Shown here one piece after another: positions 44,015 to 52,058 of a stretch of 64,000 nt of DNA. Made by a program: the position numbers and the translations under genes. The DNA comes from Phycicoccus sonneratiae. Lineage in GTDB: Bacteria > Actinomycetota > Actinomycetes > Actinomycetales > Dermatophilaceae. Every line of letters starts with the position of its first letter. Position 1 is the first letter of the stretch. Below the pieces are notes generated by a model. It had not been told where the DNA came from, searched no databases, and was given only the letters and a program-made list of their open reading frames with translations. Where the stretch lies: contig NZ_JAFDVD010000001.1 in the NCBI RefSeq assembly GCF_016887965.1, positions 1 through 64,000 of the forward strand, written 5' to 3'.

Positions 44015-45604
44015 ATGGCTCGCACCCGCCCCCAGCCGGCCTGGCTGGCGAACTCGGTCCTCTACCAGATCTACCCGCAGACCTTCGCGGACTCGAACGG
44101 TGACGGCATCGGCGACCTCGCCGGGGCGCAGCAGCACCTCGACCACCTCGCGTGGCTCGGGGTCGACGCGGTGTGGTTCAGCCCCCTCTTCGCCTCGCCG
44201 TTCGCCGACGCCGGCTACGACGTCGCCGACTACCTGAGCGTGGCCCCCCGCTACGGCACGAACGACGACCTCGCCGCCTTCGTCGACGCCGCCCGCAGCC
44301 GCGGCATCCGCGTGCTCCTCGACCTCGTCGCCGGCCACACGAGCGACCAGCACCCGTGGTTCCGCGAGTGGGCCGACGACCCCTCCGACCACCGGTACAT
44401 CGGCAACGAGCGCGTCGGTCGGCCCGCGGGCATCTGGTGCCCGGTCCCCGGCCGGCGCGGTGGCTACTACCAGCTGAACTTCTACCCCTGCCAGCCGGCG
44501 CTGAACTTCGGCTACGCCCGCCCCGACCCCGCCGAGCCGTGGCGCGACGCCGTCGACGCCGAGGGCCCGCGCGCCAACCGCCGGGCGCTGCGCGACGTCA
44601 TGACGCACTGGTTCGACCTCGGCATCAGCGGCTTCCGGGTCGACATGGCCGGCTCGCTCGTCAAGGACGACCCCGGCCTCGTCGAGACCGGCCGGCTCTG
44701 GACCGAGATGCGCGACTGGCTCGACACCGAGCACCCGGACAAGGCCCTGCTCTCCGAGTGGGGCGACCCCGCCGTCGCGGTGCCGGCCGGCTTCCACGCC
44801 GACTTCTTCCTCCAGTTCAACAAGCCGGCGCTAAGGTCGTTGTGGCACACCGGGATCGGCACCCACGACCCGAGCTGGACCGAGAGCGGGCGCTACTTCT
44901 TCGACGCCGAGGGCAGTGGCGGCATCGACACCTTCCTCCGCGAGTGGCGCGAGGCGACCGCGGCCATCGGGGTCGACGGCGGCCACATCGCCCTGCCGTC
45001 GGCGAACCACGACTACGCCCGGCTCGTCAGCGGCCCCCGCACGGCGGCGCAGGCCCGGGCCGCCTTCGCCTTCATCGCCACCTGGCCGACCCTGCCGACG
45101 ATCTACTACGGCGACGAGATCGGGATGCGCTACGTCGAGGACCTCCCCGACACCGAGGGGAGCATCCTCTCGCCGACCAACAACCGCACCGGGTCGCGCA
45201 CCCCGATGCAGTGGGAGCCCGGCCCGGGCGCCGGCTTCTCGACCGCGCCCGAGGAGGACTTCTACCTCCCGCTCGACCCCTCGCCCGACCGCCCCGACGT
45301 CGCCACCCAGCGCGCCGACGAGGGGTCGCTCCTGCACCTCGTCCGGCGCCTGCTCGCGCTGCGCCACGCGACGCCGGCCCTCCAGCCCGGAGGCAGCCTC
45401 GAGGTGCTCACCGAGGACTACCCGTTCGCCTTCGTCCGCGGCGGCACGCACCTCGTCGTCGTCAACCCGCGCCGCGAGCCCGCCGCCACCGACCTGCCCG
45501 CGGGCTGGGACGACGCGCGCCCGCTCGCGGTCGAGGGCGTCACGCTCGGAGCCGGGCGGGCGGAGGCCGCGGGCTTCTCGTTCGGCGTCTTCGAGCGCGC
45601 CTGA
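44015..45604 (+). CDS. Glycoside hydrolase family 13 alpha-glucosidase/amylase-type enzyme
   Basis: A 529-residue cytosolic GH13 enzyme. It has VLYQIYPQTFADSNGDGIGDLAG (oligo-1,6-glucosidase-type start), DLVAGHTSDQHPWF, and GFRVDMAG with the nucleophile Asp. LLSEWGDP carries the acid/base Glu and PSANHDYAR the transition-state His-Asp. The QPDLN-type loop that marks many oligo-1,6-glucosidases reads QPALNFGYA. There is a short C-terminal beta domain. Substrates could be maltodextrins, isomaltose or trehalose-like sugars. Transcribed alone on the plus strand, with the VOC gene ten bases after its stop. Confidence 0.87.
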   Translation: MARTRPQPAWLANSVLYQIYPQTFADSNGDGIGDLAGAQQHLDHLAWLGVDAVWFSPLFASPFADAGYDVADYLSVAPRYGTNDDLAAFVDAARSRGIRVLLDLVAGHTSDQHPWFREWADDPSDHRYIGNERVGRPAGIWCPVPGRRGGYYQLNFYPCQPALNFGYARPDPAEPWRDAVDAEGPRANRRALRDVMTHWFDLGISGFRVDMAGSLVKDDPGLVETGRLWTEMRDWLDTEHPDKALLSEWGDPAVAVPAGFHADFFLQFNKPALRSLWHTGIGTHDPSWTESGRYFFDAEGSGGIDTFLREWREATAAIGVDGGHIALPSANHDYARLVSGPRTAAQARAAFAFIATWPTLPTIYYGDEIGMRYVEDLPDTEGSILSPTNNRTGSRTPMQWEPGPGAGFSTAPEEDFYLPLDPSPDRPDVATQRADEGSLLHLVRRLLALRHATPALQPGGSLEVLTEDYPFAFVRGGTHLVVVNPRREPAATDLPAGWDDARPLAVEGVTLGAGRAEAAGFSFGVFERA

Positions 45605-45614
45605 GGCCCCGGCG

Positions 45615-46091
45615 ATGGACCGCGCCGACGAGAACCCCGTCCGCCAGCTGCGCGTCGTCGTCGAGGCCGACGACTACGACGAGGCCGTCCGCTTCTTCCG
45701 CGACGTCCTCGGGATGCCGGAGCTCGCCGCGTTCGCCGAGGGCGGGGACGACCGGGTCGCCATCCTCGACGCCGGCCGGGCCACCCTCGAGCTCGCGAGC
45801 CCGGCGCACAAGCGGATGATCGACCGGGTCGAGGCCGACGGGGCGGTCAGCCCGTCGGTCCGGCTGGCCTTCGAGGTCGACGACTCCGAGGCCACGACCG
45901 ACCGGCTCGAGGCGGCCGGCGCACGGGTCGTGGCCCGTCCGGTCCTCACGCCGTGGCGCTCGCTCAACGCCCGGCTCGACGTGCCCGCCGGCCTGCAGGT
46001 CACGCTCTTCCAGGAGACCGAGACCACCGCCGAGCGGGCGGCGCGCGAGGGCTTCGCCACCGAGGAGGGCCGGGACCCCGGCGAGCCCTGA
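45615..46091 (+). CDS. VOC-superfamily (glyoxalase/bleomycin-resistance-like) protein
   Basis: A 158-residue protein with two beta-alpha-beta-beta-beta modules of the vicinal oxygen chelate fold: VVVEADDYDEAVRFFRDVLGM then FEVDDSEATTDRLEAAGARVV. Metal-ligand positions are hard to assign; Glu in ATLELAS is one candidate. The C-terminal tail (TTAERAAREGFATEEGRD) is charged. It follows the GH13 gene by ten bases. The role, whether small-molecule lyase, dioxygenase or binding protein, cannot be told. Confidence 0.78.
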   Translation: MDRADENPVRQLRVVVEADDYDEAVRFFRDVLGMPELAAFAEGGDDRVAILDAGRATLELASPAHKRMIDRVEADGAVSPSVRLAFEVDDSEATTDRLEAAGARVVARPVLTPWRSLNARLDVPAGLQVTLFQETETTAERAAREGFATEEGRDPGEP

Positions 46092-46142
46092 GGCCGCCCG
46101 GCCGCCCGCGCCCTCCGGCCGCGCCCGGCCGCGCGCGGTGCG

Positions 46143-46892
46143 TCAGACCCGGTCGATGGTGAAGGCCACGACGAACCCGAGGGTCGCGATGAGCCCGGCC
46201 CAGAGGTGCGTGCGCTCGAAGGCCTCCGGGATCATCGTGTCGGCGACCATCGCGAGGATGGCGCCCGCCGCGACGGCGGTGATCGCCGCCACCGTCCCGT
46301 CCGAGGCCCCCTGGAGCAGCAGGCACCCGAGCAGCCCGGCGAGCCCGCTCGCCACCGCGATGGCGGTCCACACCCCGAACACGTAGCGGGCGCTGCGGCC
46401 GGCGGCCTTCATGCCCGCCGCGCTCGAGAGGCCCTCCGGCAGGTTCGACACCGCGATCGCCGCGAGCACCGGGACGCCGACCCCGCCGCCGCCGAGGAGG
46501 GTCAGGCCGAGGACCACGGACTCGGGGACGCCGTCGAGCAGCGCCCCGACGGCGATCGCCGCGCCGCTCCCGCCCTGCTCGTCCTCGCGCGGCTGCTGGT
46601 CGCCCGACCGCTTCCGGTGCCGGGCGCCGCGCCGGGCGAGCGCGAGGTTGGCGAGGAAGTACGCGACCGCGCCGCCGACGAAGCCGGCCACGGTCGGGAC
46701 GAGCCCGCCGGTGCGCTCCGCCTCGTCGACGAGGTCGAAGGCGAGGGCGGAGATGAGGACCCCCGCCCCGAAGGCCATGATCCCGGCGACCACCGGCTGC
46801 GGGACGCGGACGAACCACGCGAGCAGGGCCCCGACGACGAGCGTCCCGCCGGCGAGCAGGCCGTAGAGCCCCGCCTCGACCCAGACCGGCAC
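46143..46892 (-). CDS. ZIP-family divalent metal transporter
   Basis: A 249-residue membrane protein with about seven to eight helices and a His/Arg-rich cytoplasmic loop (RRGARHRKRSGDQQPRE). The ZIP signatures are present in helices 4 and 5: GALLDGVPESVVLGLTL and AIAVSNLPEGLSSAAGM, whose Asn, Pro and Glu residues line the metal path (the usual His of HNxPEG is Ser-Asn here). The GTG at 46892 has a very strong ribosome-binding site (GAGGAGGAGG). Substrate, zinc or another divalent cation, is unproved. It faces away from the DUF1800 gene. Confidence 0.85.
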   Translation of the reverse strand: MPVWVEAGLYGLLAGGTLVVGALLAWFVRVPQPVVAGIMAFGAGVLISALAFDLVDEAERTGGLVPTVAGFVGGAVAYFLANLALARRGARHRKRSGDQQPREDEQGGSGAAIAVGALLDGVPESVVLGLTLLGGGGVGVPVLAAIAVSNLPEGLSSAAGMKAAGRSARYVFGVWTAIAVASGLAGLLGCLLLQGASDGTVAAITAVAAGAILAMVADTMIPEAFERTHLWAGLIATLGFVVAFTIDRV

Positions 46893-46938
46893 GGGCTCCT
46901 CCTCCTCGTCGACGCCGTCCGCCGGGCGGCGGCCGGAC

Positions 46939-46998
46939 CCGGGTGCACGTACCCCGGACGTGACCCGCGCACCCCTGCAACCGCCTCCGGGTGCACGT
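46939..46998. repeat. 12-bp direct repeat CCGGGTGCACGT, two copies
   Basis: CCGGGTGCACGT occurs at 46939-46950 and 46987-46998, 48 bases apart centre to centre. It contains the palindromic core GTGCAC. It lies in the gap between the divergent ZIP-transporter and DUF1800 genes, where a regulator-binding site could serve either. Confidence 0.5.
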
Positions 46999-47146
46999 CG
47001 CGCCAAGACATCGTCTGGCTTTGGTCAAGAGATGGCAATGCGAGACCTCGTCCGTCGCGACCGGGGTGACACTCGTCGTGGAGGTTGCGTCGGCACGGGC
47101 GGGGCGATCACCATCGCCCCGCTCGTCTCCTGAGGAGCCTCTCGCC

Positions 47147-48772
47147 ATGCCGCCCTCGATCACGCTGACGCGACCCCGCCCGGTCGCTCGGACCGCGTCC
47201 CGTCCCGCCGTGCCGGCCCCCCGGCCGCTCACGCCGGCCGGGTCCCGCACCCCCACCCCGGCACCCGGTCCGGTCGTCCCCGTGTCCACGCCGCTCGCCC
47301 CCCGCCTCGCCGGCTGCACGACGTCGGCGGAGTGGGTCATGGCCCGCCGCACCGCGATCGGCGCGAGCTTCGAGGTGGCGGACGAGATCCGCCGGGTCGG
47401 CGTGGCCGCCTGGCTCAACACCCAGTTCCGCCCGGACACCATCGCCGAGCCCTTCGTCGCGACCGCCCGCGCGAAGTACCCGGCGATCTGGGCGACGACC
47501 CCGGAGGAGGACGCGAAGGCGGGCTACGCCGGCATCTCCGAGGGACACATGGCCGAGCAGCTGATGCGCGTGCACGTGCTCCGTCCCGTGTACACGAAGC
47601 GCCACCTCCAGACCTCCCTCGCCGACTTCTGGCTCGACTACTTCTCGCTGCCGTACGCCGAGAACAAGATGACCGGCAGCGCCCGCCAGCTCGACGCCCT
47701 CGCCCGAACGATGGCCTTCCGCACCTTCTCCGACGTGCTCGTCGCCTTCATCTTCAGCACGGGGATGCTCACCTACCTCGACCAGCTCGGCAGCACCAAG
47801 GTGCACCCGAACGAGAACCTCGCCCGCGAGGTGATGGAGCTGTACTCCGTCGGGGTCGGTCACTACACCGAGGCCGACGTCAAGGCCGCCTCGAAGCTCT
47901 TCTCCGGCATCTGGGGCGGCACCCGTCCCGACGGCTCGGTGAAGATCGGCGTCCACGAGACCGACCACTGGTTCGGCGCGGTGACCATCCGCGGCCGCCG
48001 CTACGCCAACACCCCGTGGAACGGCGGCACGACGAGCGCCCCGGCCGACATCGTCCGCTTCGTCCGCGACCTCGCGAACGACCCCGTGACCCGCGCCAAC
48101 GTCTGCACCCGGCTGGCCCGCCGCTTCGTCAGCGACACCCCGCCGGCCGCGATGGTCTCCGCGATGCAGTCGGCCTGGGTCTCCTCGGGCGGCAGCGTCG
48201 AGAAGGTGCTCCGCGCGATGTTCACCCACCCCACCTGGCTGGGCACCGCGGGCCGCAAGTGGCGCCGCCCGGCCGAGACGTGGGCCGCCGTCGCCGCCAC
48301 CGCCGGCGTGCAGTGGACCCACACCCGCCCCGCGGCCAACCTCACCGAGCTCCCGGCCCCGACCACGTACGACGCGATCCGCACGGCCGGCCAGCCGGTG
48401 CGCGACTGGCCGACCCCCCAGGGGATGCCCGACCGCGACGCGCACTGGATGGGCACGGCCTCGGTGCTCGGCGGCCTCAACGCCGCCGACGCCGTCCTCG
48501 GCAACGAGGACCCGCACCTGACCTGCCCCGGTCGGTTCGCCACCCGCCTCGGGGTCACGGCCTCGATGACCTACGCCCAGGCCGCGGTCCGCATCCTCGA
48601 GCGGGTCACCGGCTACCGGGTGCCCGCCTCGCACGCCCTCGTCGGTGTGCTCGTGGCGCGCCTGAACGGCGGGAAGGCCCCGGCCCGTGCGGACGTCCCG
48701 ATGGGGACGACCGACGGCGTCGACCGGGCCGTCCACGCCGCCATGACCAGCCCCCTGATGTTCCTGCGCTGA
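47147..48772 (+). CDS. DUF1800 domain protein
   Basis: A 541-residue protein whose core (about residues 55-530) matches DUF1800. It has LADFWLDYFSLPYAENKM, NENLAREVMELYSVGVGHYTEADV and a long helical array with WLGTAGRKWRRPAE. The first 50 residues are Pro/Ala/Arg-rich and lack a Sec signal; the twin-arginine protein beside it may carry both out. DUF1800 and DUF1501 proteins are encoded as pairs across many bacteria and their biochemical function is still unclear. The ATG at 47147 is preceded by GAGGAG (47132-47137). Fourteen bases separate it from the DUF1501 gene. Confidence 0.85.
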   Translation: MPPSITLTRPRPVARTASRPAVPAPRPLTPAGSRTPTPAPGPVVPVSTPLAPRLAGCTTSAEWVMARRTAIGASFEVADEIRRVGVAAWLNTQFRPDTIAEPFVATARAKYPAIWATTPEEDAKAGYAGISEGHMAEQLMRVHVLRPVYTKRHLQTSLADFWLDYFSLPYAENKMTGSARQLDALARTMAFRTFSDVLVAFIFSTGMLTYLDQLGSTKVHPNENLAREVMELYSVGVGHYTEADVKAASKLFSGIWGGTRPDGSVKIGVHETDHWFGAVTIRGRRYANTPWNGGTTSAPADIVRFVRDLANDPVTRANVCTRLARRFVSDTPPAAMVSAMQSAWVSSGGSVEKVLRAMFTHPTWLGTAGRKWRRPAETWAAVAATAGVQWTHTRPAANLTELPAPTTYDAIRTAGQPVRDWPTPQGMPDRDAHWMGTASVLGGLNAADAVLGNEDPHLTCPGRFATRLGVTASMTYAQAAVRILERVTGYRVPASHALVGVLVARLNGGKAPARADVPMGTTDGVDRAVHAAMTSPLMFLR

Positions 48773-48785
48773 CCGGAGAGCCGCG

Positions 48786-50237
48786 ATGACCGACCACACC
48801 TACCTGCTCGACGACGACATCCTCCCGATCCACCACCACTCCGACGACCGGAAGGACGCGATCGCCGTCCCGGCCCCGGACGGGACCCTCACCGTGCACA
48901 CCGGTGCGGGCGCCAAGGACGCGGCGTCCCGGCACGCCACGGCCCCCGTCGCCGACCTCGGGACCGCGCTCGCCGACGCCGGGATCGCCGGCGGCTGCTC
49001 CGAGGGCCGGCGCGCGCTGTCCCGGCGCACCGCGCTGCGCGGTGCCCTCGCCGCGACCGGGGCGATGCTCGCGCCCTCGGTCCTCCCGCGCTACGCGCTG
49101 AGCAGCGCGCACGCGGCCTCGCGCGGCACGGTCGTCATCGTCTTCATGCGTGGCGGCGCCGACGGGCTCTCGCTGCTCGCGCCGCTCGGCGACCCCTGGT
49201 ACGGCAGGCGCCGGCCGGGGATCGCCCTCGGCGACAAGCAGGTCAAGCCGCTGACGTCGATGTTCGGGCTGAACGCCGAGGCGGCCCCCCTCGTCAAGTA
49301 CTGGGACAGCGGGCAGCTGGCCTTCGTCCACGCGACGGGCAACCGCGCGCCGACCCGGTCGCACTTCGAGAAGCAGATGCTCTGCGAGACCGGCGCCGCG
49401 ACGGCCTCGGTGCGCAGCGGGTGGCTCGGGCGCCACCTGAGCACCGCCGGTGCCGGCGACTCCGCCTTCCGCGCCTTCACGATGGGCGGCGCCAGCGCGT
49501 ACGCCCTCGCGAGCGACGTCCCGACCCCGGCGATGGCCTCGCTCGGGTCCTTCACGCTCGGGTCGGCGGACGCCGCCGCGGCCGACATCAGCGCCGACGT
49601 GCGGGCCATGTGGGGCACCGCCGGCGGGCCGGCCCAGGACGCCGTGACGCGCACGCTCGACGCCGCCCGGCAGGCCACGCTCATGGCCACCGAGGCCGGG
49701 CCCCCCAGCACCAGCGGCTACGGCACGAGCGCCTTCGGCACGGCCATGGCCGAGGTGGCCCGCGTGCTGCGCTCCGGCGTGACCCCCGAGGTCGTCTGCG
49801 TCGACTCCTACGGCTGGGACACGCACGTCAACATGAAGATGGGCGACGGCCGGGTCATCCCGTACGTGCTGCGCGACTTCACCGCCACCCTCGACGCCTT
49901 CGTCACCGAGATCGGGGCCGACGCGATGAGCCGCACGACGGTCGTCGCGATGACCGAGTTCGGGCGCACCGCCGACCAGAACTCCTCGGGCGGCACCGAC
50001 CACGGCTTCGGCTCGACGATGATCGCCCTCGGCGCCGGCGTGCGCGGCGGGAAGGTCCACGGGGCCCACCCGGGCCTGGCCGCGAGCGACCTCGACGGCG
50101 GTGCCCTCGCCATCGCCACCGACTACCGGGACGCGCTCGCCGAGCTCGTCACGCACCGGCTCGGCAACGGCAGCCACCTCTCGACGATCTTCCCGGGCTA
50201 CACCCCGACCCCGCTCGGCGTCTTCACGGCCGCCTGA
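48786..50237 (+). CDS. DUF1501 domain protein with internal Tat signal
   Basis: A 483-residue protein of the DUF1501 (alkaline-phosphatase/sulfatase-like fold) family. It has VVIVFMRGGADGLSLL, THVNMKMGD, TEFGRTADQNSSGGTDHGFG and HPGLAASDLDGG, which look like metal-binding acids and histidines. A twin-arginine motif SRRTALRGA (Arg80-Arg81) with a hydrophobic stretch and AHA cleavage near 110 is a Tat signal, but it starts at residue 77, behind an acidic/His leader (DDDILPIHHHSDD). It may be a long Tat leader, or translation may begin further down. Pair-encoded with DUF1800. Function of the pair unknown. Confidence 0.87.
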   Translation: MTDHTYLLDDDILPIHHHSDDRKDAIAVPAPDGTLTVHTGAGAKDAASRHATAPVADLGTALADAGIAGGCSEGRRALSRRTALRGALAATGAMLAPSVLPRYALSSAHAASRGTVVIVFMRGGADGLSLLAPLGDPWYGRRRPGIALGDKQVKPLTSMFGLNAEAAPLVKYWDSGQLAFVHATGNRAPTRSHFEKQMLCETGAATASVRSGWLGRHLSTAGAGDSAFRAFTMGGASAYALASDVPTPAMASLGSFTLGSADAAAADISADVRAMWGTAGGPAQDAVTRTLDAARQATLMATEAGPPSTSGYGTSAFGTAMAEVARVLRSGVTPEVVCVDSYGWDTHVNMKMGDGRVIPYVLRDFTATLDAFVTEIGADAMSRTTVVAMTEFGRTADQNSSGGTDHGFGSTMIALGAGVRGGKVHGAHPGLAASDLDGGALAIATDYRDALAELVTHRLGNGSHLSTIFPGYTPTPLGVFTAA

Positions 50238-50249
50238 GGGCCCGCGCGA

Positions 50250-50280
50250 CCTGACCCGGCCCCGCGGCGGCCGGGTCAGG
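50250..50280. terminator. Bidirectional hairpin terminator
   Basis: CCTGACCCGGCC (50250-50261) pairs exactly with GGCCGGGTCAGG (50269-50280) around a 7-base loop. It lies between the convergent DUF1501 and TetR genes, its right arm covering the TetR stop codon. There is no T-run. Confidence 0.6.
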
Positions 50281-50899
50281 ACCGCGGCGCCAGGCCCCTG
50301 ACGAGGGCGGCCAGCCCGACCTCGAACTCGTGCTCCGGACCGAGGGCGGCGACGGCCGCGGCCAGCTCGGCGAGGTGCTCGGCGCCCGGCACCACGTCGG
50401 GTTCGGCCACCTCGATGGCGTTGCCTCCGGGCGCCGACTGCTGCTCGAGGGTCGCGCCGATCGTGTACCGGGACACCGCGATGAAGGCGAGCACGGCGTC
50501 CGGCCCGGAGAAGCCCTCGGACTCGAGGAAGGCCACCTGAGCGACCGCGTTCGCGACGTTCGGTGCCCGTGACCCGCTGGACGCGACGAGCCGGGCACCG
50601 TCGCGCACCGAGAGCATCGCGCGGTGCAGGCTGCGCGCGTTGCGGGTCAGGAAGTCCGCCCAGGTGTCGCCCGGAACCGGCAGGCGCTCGGTGTGCGAGC
50701 GGTCGAGGACCGTGGCCGCCACGGCGTCGAGCAGGTCGGCCATGTCGCGGAAGTGGTGGTAGAGCGCGGGCTGGCGCACCCCGAGGCGCCGGGCGACGGC
50801 GTGGCCCGACAGCCCGTCCAGGCCCCGTTCCTCGAGGGTCGCCAGGGCCGCGTCGACGACGGCGGCCCGGTCGAGGCGGGCGCGCGGTCCGGGGGGCAC
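50276..50899 (-). CDS. TetR-family repressor with TetR-class C-terminal domain
   Basis: A 207-residue regulator. The N-terminal helix-turn-helix reads LDRAAVVDAALATLEERGLDGLSGHAVARRLGVRQPALYHHF, the pattern of true TetR-class proteins (LGV-QPTLYWH). The C-terminal part (LTRNARSLHRAMLSVRDGARLVASS, FIAVSRYTIGATLEQQS) matches TetR_C, which binds tetracycline-like ligands in TetR itself. Twenty-three bases upstream lies a 17-bp palindrome almost identical to the tet operator, so it almost certainly represses itself and the divergent small gene. The GTG start at 50899 is preceded in frame by another GTG at 50908. Confidence 0.88.
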   Translation of the reverse strand: MPPGPRARLDRAAVVDAALATLEERGLDGLSGHAVARRLGVRQPALYHHFRDMADLLDAVAATVLDRSHTERLPVPGDTWADFLTRNARSLHRAMLSVRDGARLVASSGSRAPNVANAVAQVAFLESEGFSGPDAVLAFIAVSRYTIGATLEQQSAPGGNAIEVAEPDVVPGAEHLAELAAAVAALGPEHEFEVGLAALVRGLAPRS

Positions 50900-50922
50900 G
50901 GGTCGCACCCTACCCGGGCGGT

Positions 50923-50939
50923 CCTTATCAGTGATAAGG
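50923..50939. promoter_or_regulatory. tetO-like operator palindrome
   Basis: CCTTATCAGTGATAAGG is a perfect 8-1-8 palindrome in the gap between the divergent TetR and small-protein genes. The tet operator core of Tn10 is CCTATCAGTGATAGG, so only the outer pair spacing differs. This is strong evidence for a binding site for the adjacent TetR-class repressor. Confidence 0.85.
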
Positions 50940-50979
50940 TCGCGGCCGTCCGAGTGCACACCGACCGCTGGAGGCCGCC

Positions 50980-51183
50980 ATGACCGACGACGACACCTGG
51001 AGCGGGACGGTCGTCCGCCGCTCGCGCGGCCTGCTCGACGGGTCGAACCTCTACCGCCGCGTGACGGTCCGGCTCGAGGACGGGAGCACCCGGCGCGTGC
51101 GGGTCGCCCGCGACCTCTGGGCCGGGCTCGAGGTCGGCGACCGGGTCGAGCAGCTGGCCGGCGGCGGCCTGCGGCGCGGCTGA
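50980..51183 (+). CDS. Small protein divergent from TetR, unknown function
   Basis: A 67-residue soluble protein, mostly beta strand by pattern: TWSGTVVRRSRGLLDGSNLYRRVTVRLEDGSTRRVRVARDLW, then LEVGDRVEQLAGG. It looks like a short OB- or SH3-like barrel. The product is not an exporter, the usual partner of TetR-class repressors, which makes the pair unusual. I recognise no family with confidence. The ATG lies 40 bases after the tetO-like palindrome. Confidence 0.6.
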   Translation: MTDDDTWSGTVVRRSRGLLDGSNLYRRVTVRLEDGSTRRVRVARDLWAGLEVGDRVEQLAGGGLRRG

Positions 51184-51294
51184 GCGTCGCGCCCGCCCAG
51201 GAGGGGGCCCGGCGGCTGCTCGTCGTCCGCCGGGCCGGCGGGTCCACCGCCCCCCGGGCCCCCGTGCGACCCCGGACGGGGTGAGGATGGGGGA

Positions 51295-51567
51295 ATGGTC
51301 TCCGGAGTGATCCGCACGCCGCGCGCGGAGCGGTACGTCAAGCAGCTGGCCGGGCACTGGCGCGAGAAGGCGGAGGTCACGGTCGACGCCGACGGCGCCA
51401 CGCACTTCGCCATGGGGAGCGGCGCCTCGGCGACGCTGCGCCCGCAGCCCGACGTGCTCGTCGTCGAGTCGAGCACGGCCGAGTTCGGCGAGGTCGTCCA
51501 ACGCCACCTCGAGCGGTTCGGGATGCGCGAGGGTCTGGCCCTCGAGTGGGAACCCGAGGGGCAGTGA
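51295..51567 (+). CDS. DUF2218 domain protein
   Basis: A 90-residue protein matching DUF2218: RTPRAERYVKQLAGHWREKAEV, then a beta-rich middle, then VVQRHLERFGMREGLALEW. These small alpha-beta proteins are common in actinomycetes and proteobacteria, often beside siderophore or metal genes. No enzymatic role is known to me. It is followed 28 bases later by a DUF2255-type gene on the same strand. Confidence 0.75.
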   Translation: MVSGVIRTPRAERYVKQLAGHWREKAEVTVDADGATHFAMGSGASATLRPQPDVLVVESSTAEFGEVVQRHLERFGMREGLALEWEPEGQ

Positions 51568-51595
51568 CCGAGTGACCACGGGGGAGCGGGGCCCG

Positions 51596-51979
51596 GTGAG
51601 CGACGGCGGGTCCGGGGACCGGCTCGCCCGGGTCGCCGCGGCGCGCGAGCCGGAGGTGTCGGCACCGCGCGCCGACGGGTCGTGGACGCCGTGGACCCCC
51701 ATCTGGGTGGTCCGCGTCGACGGCGTCGCCCACGCCCGCACCTGGCGCGCCCGCACCACCGGCTGGTACGGCCGGGCGGTCCGCTCCGGGCGGGCCTGGC
51801 TGCGGGTCCCCGGTGTCGAGGTCGAGGTGGTCGTGCGGCGCGTCGACGACCCCGCGCTCGAGGACCGGGTCAGCGAGGTCTACCGGGCGAAGTACGGCGG
51901 CGGGGCGTCGTCGATGGTCACCGCCGAGGCCACCGCCACGACCCTCGCGCTGCACCCGGTGGACGGGTCGCCCACCTGA
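51596..51979 (+). CDS. DUF2255-like small protein
   Basis: A 127-residue protein with the DUF2255 pattern: TPIWVVRVDGVAHARTWRARTTGWYGRAVRSGRAWLRV followed by VYRAKYGG. The fold resembles nitroreductase or FMN-binding split barrels of the deazaflavin family only loosely. I chose the GTG at 51596, which has a GGGGAG site about nine bases before it. A GTG at 51572 would add eight residues. It is next to the DUF2218 gene, and sirohaem synthase lies 79 bases downstream. Confidence 0.65.
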   Translation: MSDGGSGDRLARVAAAREPEVSAPRADGSWTPWTPIWVVRVDGVAHARTWRARTTGWYGRAVRSGRAWLRVPGVEVEVVVRRVDDPALEDRVSEVYRAKYGGGASSMVTAEATATTLALHPVDGSPT

Positions 51980-52058
51980 CCGCCGGTGGACGCGACTTGG
52001 CCCCGCTCGGCCCCGGGCGCGACGATGGGTCGATGACCACCGACGTCGGCTCCGCCGC

